DNA from: CALRGE01 sp964360635
GTDB taxonomy: Bacteria; Patescibacteriota; Gracilibacteria; UBA1369; 2-02-FULL-48-14
Assembly: GCA_964360635.1 (NCBI GenBank)
Contig: CAYHXO010000001.1
Span: 70,454 to 134,453, forward strand
Length of the DNA: 64,000 nt
Direction of reading: 5' to 3'
Shown: positions 1 to 7,836 of the stretch, piece after piece
Position numbering within the stretch: position 1 is the stretch's first letter
How the letters are laid out: each line of letters begins with the position of its first letter
The notes under the pieces: generated by a model
Database searches by the model: none
What the model saw: only the letters and a program-made list of their open reading frames with translations
What the model was told of the DNA's origin: nothing
Translations under genes and position numbers: made by a program

Positions 1-619
1 GTAGATTTTCTAGGATTTTTTTTGTGTTGGATTGCTCTATTGCTTCTAATATTTTTTGGGGAAATTTTTGTGAAATTTTTGTGATTTTCTCGTAGGCATC
101 TTTGGTTGAAATTTCATTGCCGGTAAAATGAATTTCATAATCAAAATCTTTAGGCAAGCGCTTTAGCGCTTTTATCTTCTCGCCGTAGTGAGTGGCTAAT
201 GCAAGCTCATGGCCGGATATAAAAAATGGCAGATCCATTCCTATTTGAGCCCCCATTTCCATCAGCTCAACATGTGCCAGGCCAAGATTTTCTTTTTGAT
301 TTAGGAAGACAAGAATTGAGGCCGCGTCACTCGAACCACCTCCAAGCCCCGAACGTGGTGGAATGTTTTTTTCAAGACGAATTTTGTAATTGAATTTTTT
401 TCCGGTTTTTTTTTCAAGCAGATCTATGGCTTTCATGACTGAATTATTTTCAGGCATCTCTTTGCATTCAAATTTTAATTTTTCAGATTCTTCGATATGT
501 AAAAAATCTTCCAGTTTTGGAGCCCGCATCATTACCGTTTCAATTTCGTGATAATCGCCGATTTTCTTGCCGATTGCCAAGAATAAATTTAGTTTTGCCG
601 GACAAGAAATTATTTGCAT
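1..619 (-). CDS. ispE: 4-diphosphocytidyl-2-C-methyl-D-erythritol kinase, 3' end outside window
   Basis: IspE phosphorylates CDP-methylerythritol with ATP in the MEP route to isoprenoids. The visible N-terminal part opens MQIISCPAKLNLFL, as the family does, and carries the GHMP-kinase ATP loop PRSGLGGGSSDAA. The ATG at 619 overlaps the TAA of the upstream ispDF gene by ten bases (ATGCAAATAA), so the two are probably translationally coupled. The gene runs off the left edge, so its length and C-terminus cannot be judged. It is the last visible gene of the ispG-GT-dxr-ispDF-ispE run. Confidence 0.93.
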   Translation of the reverse strand, partial: MQIISCPAKLNLFLAIGKKIGDYHEIETVMMRAPKLEDFLHIEESEKLKFECKEMPENNSVMKAIDLLEKKTGKKFNYKIRLEKNIPPRSGLGGGSSDAASILVFLNQKENLGLAHVELMEMGAQIGMDLPFFISGHELALATHYGEKIKALKRLPKDFDYEIHFTGNEISTKDAYEKITKISQKFPQKILEAIEQSNTKKILENL

Positions 620-1662
620 ATACAGGTTATAATTGCTGTGCAACGAATAGTTTTTTTGAAGTTTTTCAGCCCCTCGCCGCTGTGTGCTGAAATACGAATT
701 TTCTCTTCAGAAATTTTTAGTATTCTTGAGAGCGATTTTTTTATTGGCAGAGCATCAATTTTTGGCCTGTCACACTCAATCGAAAGTGAGATCATTTGGA
801 TATCGATTTCTTTCAAAAATGGCTTTAGATAATTTGCACTATTTTTTTCTCCGAATTTACAAAGTTCATCAGCAATTTTACTAAATGATAGGTTCTTTGC
901 CTGCGCAAGTGCTCGTCCAATTGCGTGAAGAATTACATCTCCATCCGAATTTGCCAGTAATGCATGTTGAGATTTCACTTTTAATCCTCCAAGAACTAAA
1001 GTCCCGGCGGCAGAAAATGCATGTGAGTCTTCGCCAATAAAATAAGTTTGCTGAATTGATTTTAAATCTTCAGAAAAAGTTATTTTTTTATTTGGTTGAC
1101 TGGCTTCAACAATTTTTACTTTGTGAAAAGGGAGAATTGCGCTACAGAGATCACTTTGATTATTTAATGCAATTTTCTTGATTATATCTCCTCTAACAGC
1201 CTGCGGTGTTTGCATGAGGCGAAGATTGCTCCGATCAAGAAGAGTTGAGTAGAAGGAACCTAATGCAGTAATTGTGGTATCTATACATTGGCTTGAAAGT
1301 GCTGCAGCCCCATATTTTTTTGTTTCCTTTATCACTTCGCTTATTTCTTTTTGACTCACAAAAGGGTTCGCCGCGTTATGATCAAGAACAATGTCGTCGT
1401 CTTTCAATTTTAAAGTCGACAGCGCATTTTTAAATGATTCCATGCGAGTTTTTCCTCCAATCACTAATTCTGTTTTTTCATTAATATATTTTTGAAATTT
1501 TGATTTATTTGGAACGACTAAAATTACTTTGTCTATTTTTGGATGATTTAGAAAAGTATTATATGAATGGGTCCAAAGTGGAAAGCCGTGTAAGCTCACG
1601 AAAAGCTTATCTTGCTTTGCTCGTGTGGATTTTCCTGCCGCTAGAATTATTGCAACATTCAT
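610..1662 (-). CDS. ispDF: Bifunctional IspD/IspF: MEP cytidylyltransferase and MEcPP synthase
   Basis: A 350-aa fusion of two MEP enzymes. Residues 1-205 or so are the IspD cytidylyltransferase, with the nucleotide loop AIILAAGKSTRAK and MQTPQAV. Residues from about 208 are IspF, with GEDSHAF (metal-binding Asp and His) and SDGDVILHAI (second metal His). IspD makes CDP-ME, IspE phosphorylates it and IspF cyclises it, so the fusion joins steps that flank IspE, whose gene follows directly. The IspF half is short at about 145 residues and the DxH context is slightly diverged. The 5' end overlaps dxr by 56 bases. Confidence 0.92.
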   Translation of the reverse strand: MNVAIILAAGKSTRAKQDKLFVSLHGFPLWTHSYNTFLNHPKIDKVILVVPNKSKFQKYINEKTELVIGGKTRMESFKNALSTLKLKDDDIVLDHNAANPFVSQKEISEVIKETKKYGAAALSSQCIDTTITALGSFYSTLLDRSNLRLMQTPQAVRGDIIKKIALNNQSDLCSAILPFHKVKIVEASQPNKKITFSEDLKSIQQTYFIGEDSHAFSAAGTLVLGGLKVKSQHALLANSDGDVILHAIGRALAQAKNLSFSKIADELCKFGEKNSANYLKPFLKEIDIQMISLSIECDRPKIDALPIKKSLSRILKISEEKIRISAHSGEGLKNFKKTIRCTAIITCICK

Positions 1663-2710
1663 TGCTTATTTTATTATGGAATTCAATTAAACCTGTTAAA
1701 TCATGTATTGGGACTTCAAGAATCCATTTTGAAAGTGCTGTTTCAATTATATCGTATATTTCAAGAAACTTAATCTCTCCGGCAAGAAATTTTGCAACAG
1801 CCACATCGTTTGCTGCATTTAAAATCACAGGAAAATTTGGATTTGCTCCGTGTAGAGCAAGCCATTTTAATGGCAAGAATGTGTCTTTATCAGCAGGCGC
1901 AAAGTTAAGCTCGCTCTTACGAATTCTGAGTGGAGGCCAAGGATATTCCTTTTTTACCGGCCAATTCAAAGCGTAGAAAATTGGCAGCCTCATATCATTC
2001 TGGCTAATCTGCATTTTTGTTGCTCCGGTTTTAGTATGTACCATTGAATGCACCACGCTTTGCCTGTGAATCACAATATTAATTTTTGAAATATCCAAAT
2101 TAAAAAGATTTTTTATTTCAAAAACCTCAAGTACTTTGTTGACCAAAGTCGCGCTGTCCAAAGAAACTTTCGGTCCCATTTTCCAGGTTGGATGTTGCAG
2201 TGCTTCTTTAATTGTTACAGATTCTAAATCCTGTTTTTTCTTCCCAAAGAAAGGCCCTCCACTGCAAGTTAAGGTGATAGATGACACATCTTCTTTATAA
2301 TCATTTAGAAGTTGCCAAATTGCAGAGGCTTCTGAATCTAAAGGTCGAATTTCTCCACCATTATCCTTGGCAATTTCGATAAGAAATTTACCGGCAACTG
2401 CAAGAGATTCTTTATTTCCGCTTAATAAAATTTTTCCGTTTTTGAGAGCTTCAAGCGAAACATAAATTCCATTAAATCCTGGAATTGCATTGATTATTAT
2501 ATCTGCTGTTTTTACCACTTCAGAAATTATATCTTCATTTAAGTCGCCGAGATATTGCTCTGAATTAAATTTTTCTGACTGCTCATTTAAAAGTTCTTGA
2601 TTTTTATGTGCAGTCAAAAATGTAACTTTGAAATCTTGCGAGTTTTCAATTACTTCCAGACTTTGCCTGCCAATTGAACCTGTTGATCCAAAAATTGCAA
2701 TTGTTTTCAT
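1607..2710 (-). CDS. dxr: 1-deoxy-D-xylulose 5-phosphate reductoisomerase
   Basis: Dxr converts DXP to MEP with NADPH and a divalent metal, the first committed step of the pathway. Visible are the NADPH loop GSTGSIG near the N-terminus, GNKESLAVAG, the metal-binding PLDSEASAIWQ, the substrate loop HPTWKMG and the C-terminal NAANDVAVA. At 367 aa it is slightly shorter than usual (about 390-400). The ATG at 2710 overlaps the end of the upstream membrane glycosyltransferase gene by four bases. dxs and ispH are not in this window. Confidence 0.95.
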   Translation of the reverse strand: MKTIAIFGSTGSIGRQSLEVIENSQDFKVTFLTAHKNQELLNEQSEKFNSEQYLGDLNEDIISEVVKTADIIINAIPGFNGIYVSLEALKNGKILLSGNKESLAVAGKFLIEIAKDNGGEIRPLDSEASAIWQLLNDYKEDVSSITLTCSGGPFFGKKKQDLESVTIKEALQHPTWKMGPKVSLDSATLVNKVLEVFEIKNLFNLDISKINIVIHRQSVVHSMVHTKTGATKMQISQNDMRLPIFYALNWPVKKEYPWPPLRIRKSELNFAPADKDTFLPLKWLALHGANPNFPVILNAANDVAVAKFLAGEIKFLEIYDIIETALSKWILEVPIHDLTGLIEFHNKISNECCNNSSGRKIHTSKAR

Positions 2711-5196
2711 TTAATTTCGTAAAGCTTAATACCGTGGTCGTCATATAAAAGTTTCCATCCTGAATTTTCAAAGAAAAGTTTTATTCTTTCAAGTTCTTCT
2801 TTATAGATTGCGCCATATGTCACGTCTCCAAGATCTGAGTTTGTGGTAATAAATGCGTGTGTTATTCCTGCGTTGATAAAGGCTTTTTTTACACCTTCAT
2901 CAGTATTTCCTTGAGCAAGGCAAGCAAATTGTCCTAGATAATCATCATCTAAAATAGATGAATCCGGAATAGGTAAAAAGAATTTAATTTGTGAGCCGAT
3001 TCTATATAATTTTGCATCCGGATAAGAATCCATAATTTTACTTACATCTTGGAAGCCTGGGTAGAATCCATTCATAATTTTATCCTCACTTTGTATCCCG
3101 AAGGCATAAGAAAGATTAAATACCTCAGCAAAATGATTGACTCTTACAAGTAGATTTGCGAATAAAGTAATGACAATAAAAACGCTCAAATACTTATTTT
3201 TCCCTTGGACAAAGAAAAGTAGAATTACTCCAGGAATTAACATAAAAATTCCGTACCACATAACGCCACTACTTGTTAGTGCCCATAAAATTACATATGC
3301 AAAAGTAAAGAGCGCCAAACAGATTAATTTTTTATTTTCTGCAAAAATCTTTTTTGGGAAAAGTAGCAGGAACGGAATGATTGATAAAAATATTGGGGTG
3401 ATGTCTGAAATAAATGTTTTCAGGTCAAATGTCATCGTTGTGTAAAATGGAAAAAGCAAAAGTGCCTTTAGCCCATTGCCCAAGCCTGTGTATCTTTTGT
3501 AGTCGGCTTGAACTGATAAATCCACAAAATTACATGCCCCAATGAAGTCGGTTGATAAAAAAGTCGGTATGCGCCTGCCACCAAAAATCATATTTGAAAA
3601 GTTGAGAGTGCCTAAAGAATAAACCTGTAATATTGACCAAGGGGCAAAAATAATAATTACAATTAAAAGTATCTGTAATGCCGGTTTAAATTTATGAATT
3701 GATTTCCAGAACTTTTCTTTATATGAGCTGATTGCTAATAAAGTGAAGCCAAGTGTAGCAAAAATATATCCTGCATTCTGACTATTAATTTCGAAAACAT
3801 TTAATGTCTGCAGAAAATTTTGCTGTGCGAATATTGCTAATGCCAAGAAAAATAGTGATGTCGTAAAAAAAATGAATCCTGTTTCCACATAAATTGTTGC
3901 CAGTAATATTGTTATGAGAAAAATTATCGATGTTACTTTTATTGTCACTGTTAATCCCATCAATAATGATGCGATTAATAGGTATTTTTTTTCTTTCTTT
4001 TCTCTCCACTCAAGCCATGCAAGTATTGTTGCGGCTCCTGAAAACAAAAGTGGTATTTCAGTTTTGGTATCAATAATTGATAAAAATGTGAGCATTGGAA
4101 TGCTCATGAGAAAAATTGTCGCAACGAGCGACTTTCTTTCATCTAAAAACTTTTCCGCGATTGAATAGAAAAGGAAAATGCCTGTTGTTAATGTGGCAAA
4201 AAGCAATGAGAATGTTATGAGTGGTGTGTTGGCAAATAGCCAGCCAATGCTTTGTAATAATGTCCAAGCGCTTGGGCCAATTCCCTCAATGAAAACATTT
4301 TTTGTTGCAAATAATTTTGCTCCTCTCATATATAAATTTGAATCGTCCCATGCAATTGGCATCACTCGTATAAAGTCTACTGATAGCATTGAGAGCATAA
4401 GAATTAGCCCGCTCAACAGAATTAAATTTTTTATATCAAATTCTTTTAAATTTAATTTTGTGGAAAATAAAAATTTGCAATTATCCAAAATTGCCCTGTA
4501 TGAAATAATTGCTGAACATGCCGACAAAAGTAAGAATGTTTTAGCAGTAAAAAGACCGAATACACCCAAGAAAAATATCGTAACACTGAAGATTCCGGCT
4601 CCTAAGAAAAATGAAAGTGCTCTGTCTTTTGCTTCTATTTTTGATTTACGAAAAAATACACTTAGACCCAAGCTCGAAAATAAAATGAAAAACAAAAACG
4701 CTGTAAATAAATTTAGGGTGATGTTCTTTGTTAAAAATGCCATCGATTTCAAAAATGAAACTTTTTGAAAATATTGATGAAGATCTTCCGGCAGTTGCTT
4801 TAAAATTCGATCAGTCTGACGAACCGGTAAATCCTCCTCAAAAATAATGGTTTTGCCTTCTAAAGATTCGCCTGACGGAGAAAAAGAAACGCCACTATCT
4901 TGTTTTACAATCGCCCCTCCAGTGACTACTGAAAGATCATTTGAGAAAAAGTCATAACTTGTGAGCAATATCGGCAGAAAAAGCATCGTGATAAAAATCG
5001 CTCTCAAATGTATTGTCTTATATTTTTTGTAAATAAATCGCAGACCGAAAAAAAGCAGACCTAGGCTGGCCACAAGGAATGAAAACTTGAAAATCGCAGT
5101 GAAAAAAGCAACCTCATAATAAGCATGTGATGCATAAAAAATTGCATAAATAAAAATCGTCCAAGATGTTGCGATAATATACTTTAAAATTTTCAT
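2707..5196 (-). CDS. Polytopic membrane protein, GT-C glycosyltransferase-like
   Basis: An 829-aa protein with many hydrophobic segments. Four or so lie in the first 190 residues, followed by about ten more and a soluble C-terminal domain of about 150 residues. The loop MPIAWDDSNLYMRGAK after an early helix resembles the acidic first luminal loop of GT-C enzymes (ArnT/PMT/GT39), which use polyprenyl-phosphate sugars. That would suit its place between ispG and dxr in an isoprenoid operon, but this link is inference. It overlaps ispG by four bases (ATGA) and dxr by four. The donor, acceptor and exact family are unknown. Confidence 0.7.
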   Translation of the reverse strand: MKILKYIIATSWTIFIYAIFYASHAYYEVAFFTAIFKFSFLVASLGLLFFGLRFIYKKYKTIHLRAIFITMLFLPILLTSYDFFSNDLSVVTGGAIVKQDSGVSFSPSGESLEGKTIIFEEDLPVRQTDRILKQLPEDLHQYFQKVSFLKSMAFLTKNITLNLFTAFLFFILFSSLGLSVFFRKSKIEAKDRALSFFLGAGIFSVTIFFLGVFGLFTAKTFLLLSACSAIISYRAILDNCKFLFSTKLNLKEFDIKNLILLSGLILMLSMLSVDFIRVMPIAWDDSNLYMRGAKLFATKNVFIEGIGPSAWTLLQSIGWLFANTPLITFSLLFATLTTGIFLFYSIAEKFLDERKSLVATIFLMSIPMLTFLSIIDTKTEIPLLFSGAATILAWLEWREKKEKKYLLIASLLMGLTVTIKVTSIIFLITILLATIYVETGFIFFTTSLFFLALAIFAQQNFLQTLNVFEINSQNAGYIFATLGFTLLAISSYKEKFWKSIHKFKPALQILLIVIIIFAPWSILQVYSLGTLNFSNMIFGGRRIPTFLSTDFIGACNFVDLSVQADYKRYTGLGNGLKALLLFPFYTTMTFDLKTFISDITPIFLSIIPFLLLFPKKIFAENKKLICLALFTFAYVILWALTSSGVMWYGIFMLIPGVILLFFVQGKNKYLSVFIVITLFANLLVRVNHFAEVFNLSYAFGIQSEDKIMNGFYPGFQDVSKIMDSYPDAKLYRIGSQIKFFLPIPDSSILDDDYLGQFACLAQGNTDEGVKKAFINAGITHAFITTNSDLGDVTYGAIYKEELERIKLFFENSGWKLLYDDHGIKLYEIK

Positions 5197-6251
5197 GCTT
5201 TTTCTTTTATTAATTTTAACAATTCGTTAACTAAATCTTTCTCCGGCACGTTTGCTTTGTAAAGTTCACCTTTATAATAAATTGCTCCGGCTTTTTTCCC
5301 ACTCGCAATTGCAAAGTCTGATTCTTTTGCTTCACCAACGGCGTTAACAACACAGCCCATTACGGAAACTCGAATCGGTTTTTTAAAACCTTTGAGGGCT
5401 TTTTCTACTTTTTTTAGCATTTTATCAAGGTTAACTTCGATTCTTCCACAAGTTGGACAAGCAACAATATCGGGTTCTTTGCCATACATTCCAAGTGACT
5501 TCAGAATCTCCTTACAGATTTCAACTTCCTTTGTGATTTTATCTAAAACCGAGACACGAATTGTGTCGCCCACTCCTTGTGCCAATAGTGCGCCGATACC
5601 AATCGAACTTTTAATTGTTCCAGCAAATGTTGGGCCGGCTTCTGTAACACCTAAATGCAATGGTGAATCTGATTGAGCAGCAAATTTTTCATAAGCATCA
5701 ATCATTGTGGGCACGCGAGAGCTCTTCAAAGACACTATAAAATTGGAAAAATCCCGATCGAGAAAATATTTTTCCCACCGCAATGCTGATTCAACTAGTG
5801 CATCTGAATTTGGAGCGCCATGTTTTGCCCAAATGTCTTTTTCAAGCGATCCGGCATTCACACCAATTCTAATTGCGGCATTTTTCTTACGAGCAAGATT
5901 TATAACCTTATCCAAATAAGATTTATCAAAAAAATTACCTGGGTTTATGCGAATTTTATCTGCTCCATAATCAAGTGCTGCAATTGCTAGGCGAGGGTCG
6001 AAGTGAATATCTGCTACCAGTGGCATATTTATTCCGCTTTTTATTTCAGTTATCGCCTTAGCAGCCTCAAAATTAGGAATTGCAACTCGAATCAAATCCG
6101 CCTCATTTTCAACAGTTTTTATTTCAGCAATGCATTTCTTCACATTTTCGGTCTTTCCCATCGTCATTGTTTGAATACGAACCGGAAATTCACTGCCGAC
6201 GCATAAATCGCCAATTTTGCAGGTTCGAGTTTTTCTTCTTAAAACAGTCAT
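5193..6251 (-). CDS. ispG: 4-hydroxy-3-methylbut-2-enyl diphosphate synthase
   Basis: IspG reductively opens MEcPP to HMBPP using a [4Fe-4S] cluster. The N-terminal TIM-barrel part shows VRIQTMTMGKT, IRVAIPNFEAA, DIHFDPRLA and KIRINPGN. The C-terminal cluster motif is CPTCGR followed by CVVNAVGEA. At 352 aa it matches the compact bacterial form. It appears to lead the leftward MEP operon. The 100-bp gap to infC must hold both divergent promoters. Confidence 0.96.
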   Translation of the reverse strand: MTVLRRKTRTCKIGDLCVGSEFPVRIQTMTMGKTENVKKCIAEIKTVENEADLIRVAIPNFEAAKAITEIKSGINMPLVADIHFDPRLAIAALDYGADKIRINPGNFFDKSYLDKVINLARKKNAAIRIGVNAGSLEKDIWAKHGAPNSDALVESALRWEKYFLDRDFSNFIVSLKSSRVPTMIDAYEKFAAQSDSPLHLGVTEAGPTFAGTIKSSIGIGALLAQGVGDTIRVSVLDKITKEVEICKEILKSLGMYGKEPDIVACPTCGRIEVNLDKMLKKVEKALKGFKKPIRVSVMGCVVNAVGEAKESDFAIASGKKAGAIYYKGELYKANVPEKDLVNELLKLIKEKA

Positions 6252-6354
6252 ATCTGGCTCAATCTAAAGAAAAAGTGCCATTTTGGCAATTCGAATTGAC
6301 TTTTATCTGTAAAGTTTGTAAATTTGCATTTGCTTTTGTCTTTAATCTAATTCT

Positions 6355-6861
6355 ATTAGTAAAGTATTCCGCAAAAACGAAGAAATCAAATCTGTTACGG
6401 TTCGCTTGATTAGCGAGACTGAGGAACAGCTAGGAATTCTCGGAATCGAAAAAGCTATGGCGCTTGCCAAGGAAAGGGGATTCGATCTTGTGGAGGTTTC
6501 ACCTCAGGCAAGACCTCCGGTTTGCAGGTTGATTGACTTTGGAAAGTTCATCTACAGGCAGAAAAAACTTGAGCAAAAGCACAAGGCTCAGCAGAAGAAG
6601 AGTGAAGTGAAAGGCTTGCGAATCTCTCTAAGAACTGATAAACACGATGTTGAAGTAAAAGTGAAGAAGGCCAGAGAGTTCCTAAAAGATGGGAATTCAA
6701 TCAAAGTTGCGTTGATCTTCAAAGGAAGAGAAATTACACATTTTGATCTCGCACTCCTGAAAATGACAGAGATTAAGGAGGCGTTGAAGGATGTTGCAAA
6801 AGTCGATCAAGAGCCAAAAAAACAAGGATATAACCTATTCATGATCTTATCACCCCTATAA
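6355..6861 (+). CDS. infC: Translation initiation factor IF-3, probable AUU start
   Basis: IF3 binds the 30S subunit and checks start-codon choice. The conserved N-terminus (KVFRKNEEIKSVTVRLISE, then EEQLGILGIEKAMALA) and the PPVCRLIDFGK and RTDKHD regions are present. The first ATG/GTG/TTG that could open the frame is TTG at 6406, but that would remove the conserved N-terminal helix and strand. The frame is open upstream to a TAA at 6343. Within that stretch ATT at 6355 is the only plausible start and gives 168 aa. E. coli infC also uses AUU, for autoregulation. The gene is followed after one base by rpmI. Confidence 0.88.
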   Translation: MSKVFRKNEEIKSVTVRLISETEEQLGILGIEKAMALAKERGFDLVEVSPQARPPVCRLIDFGKFIYRQKKLEQKHKAQQKKSEVKGLRISLRTDKHDVEVKVKKAREFLKDGNSIKVALIFKGREITHFDLALLKMTEIKEALKDVAKVDQEPKKQGYNLFMILSPL

Positions 6862-6862
6862 A

Positions 6863-7054
6863 ATGAAGCAGAAATCACACAGCGGAACAAAGAAACGTGT
6901 AAAATTCACGGGTTCCGGGAAAATTCGAATGGAGAAAGGTTCAAAAAAGCATTTGCTTGTGAACAAATCCAAGAGACAAAAGAACATCGGTGGAAACAAA
7001 CGAGTTGTTCATAAGTCTGATGCAAAGAGATTTTTGAGACTGTTACCAAATTAA
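6863..7054 (+). CDS. rpmI: 50S ribosomal protein L35
   Basis: 63 aa, basic, opening MKQKSHSGTKKRVKFTGSGK with the family core LLVNKSKRQKN and the C-terminal DAKRFLRLLPN. L35 is a small protein of the large subunit and always travels with infC and rplT, as here. The ATG follows the infC stop by one base, so the two should be coupled. No Shine-Dalgarno is visible. Confidence 0.97.
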   Translation: MKQKSHSGTKKRVKFTGSGKIRMEKGSKKHLLVNKSKRQKNIGGNKRVVHKSDAKRFLRLLPN

Positions 7055-7066
7055 TTTATTCATGCA

Positions 7067-7106
7067 TGACCCGGGCAATGCCTCGCCTTGTTGGTCAGCA
7101 ATTTTT
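7067..7106 (+). terminator. Possible attenuator hairpin between rpmI and rplT
   Basis: TGACC at 7067 can pair with GGTCA at 7093 around a GC-rich loop containing a second short stem, followed by a run of six T from 7101. It sits inside the ribosomal-protein operon just before rplT, where L20-dependent control is known in other bacteria. The stem is short and imperfect, so this is a weak call. Confidence 0.35.
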
Positions 7107-7121
7107 TAACCCCAACCTTAT

Positions 7122-7466
7122 ATGGTTAGAGTAAAGCGTGGCACAAATCAAAAAAGGCGGCACAATAAAGTGCTTAAAGCCGCTAAAGGATACGTTGGTG
7201 TCCGAAGTAAACATTATACACAGGCGAAACGTGCTATCACGAAAGCCGGTACTTACGCGTTTGAACACAGACGTCACAAGAAACGAAATTTCCGAAGACT
7301 TTGGATTGCTCGTGTGAACGCAGGAGTTCGAGCTCATGGACTTTCATACAGCCGATTTATAAATCTTCTTGCGAAGAAACAAATCGTTTTGGATAGAAAA
7401 ATCTTGAGCGACATCGCAATTTTCGAACCAAAAGTTTTCGAAGAGATTGTGAACTCAGTAAAGTAA
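7122..7466 (+). CDS. rplT: 50S ribosomal protein L20
   Basis: 114 aa with the family start MVRVKRGTNQKRRHNKVLKAAKGY and the rRNA-binding C-terminal half (RLWIARVNAGVRAHGLSYSRFINLL). L20 is needed early in 50S assembly and often represses its own operon. It lies 67 bp after rpmI, behind a possible attenuator. No Shine-Dalgarno precedes the ATG. A clear hairpin terminator follows at 7501. Confidence 0.97.
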   Translation: MVRVKRGTNQKRRHNKVLKAAKGYVGVRSKHYTQAKRAITKAGTYAFEHRRHKKRNFRRLWIARVNAGVRAHGLSYSRFINLLAKKQIVLDRKILSDIAIFEPKVFEEIVNSVK

Positions 7467-7500
7467 CACTCGACCTAGTCGAGCTAAACTAAGAAAAAAG

Positions 7501-7531
7501 AAAGAGAGTCCAGAACGGGCTCTCTTTTTAA
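7501..7531. terminator. Bidirectional intrinsic terminator after rplT
   Basis: AAAGAGAG at 7501 pairs with CTCTCTTT at 7520 around an 11-base loop, with a T-run on the rplT side. On the other strand the hairpin is followed by TTTCTTTTTTC, so it can also end transcripts of the 31-aa gene that reads leftward. A second small hairpin, CTCAAC/GTTGAG, lies at 7535-7549. Confidence 0.8.
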
Positions 7532-7551
7532 CAGCTCAACTTCGTTGAGTA

Positions 7552-7647
7552 TTACTTCTTTTTCTTTGCAACTTTTTTTGCTGCTTTCTTTGGAGCTGCT
7601 TTTTTAGCAACAACTTTTTTTGGAGCAACTTTTTTCTTTGCTGGCAT
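7552..7647 (-). CDS. 31-aa Lys/Ala-rich (histone H1-like tail) peptide
   Basis: A short frame from ATG at 7647 to TAA at 7554. It encodes 31 residues made almost only of Lys, Ala, Val and Pro, with repeated AKK, APKK and VAKK units and a KKKK end. Such AAKK repeats resemble histone H1 or HctB tails that bind DNA or RNA electrostatically. The frame fills most of the gap between rplT and murF, keeps a start and stop, and has its own terminator. No Shine-Dalgarno is visible. Its function is unknown, and a nucleoid or RNA-binding role is inference. Homopolymer-rich DNA could produce such a frame by chance. Confidence 0.6.
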   Translation of the reverse strand: MPAKKKVAPKKVVAKKAAPKKAAKKVAKKKK

Positions 7648-7787
7648 GGAAAGAATGGTTATGAAATATTTCGTAATTTATTGTCCAATGTAATTTACTA
7701 TTATGCAATTCTATTCACTTGCTCCTATGTATTTTATTTTATTTATATGGTGGGTCACGTAAATAAAAAAATTATTATTTTCAGGCA

Positions 7788-7816
7788 TTCCCAATCTGAA
7801 AAAGATTTGCTATAAT
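7788..7816 (+). promoter_or_regulatory. Promoter of the murF operon
   Basis: A perfect TATAAT at 7811-7816 lies 21 bases before the murF ATG. The -35 at 7788 (TTCCCA, 17-bp spacer) is poor, so activity probably rests on the -10. Confidence 0.55.
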
Positions 7817-7836
7817 CGAATCCTAATTAAGCGCAT

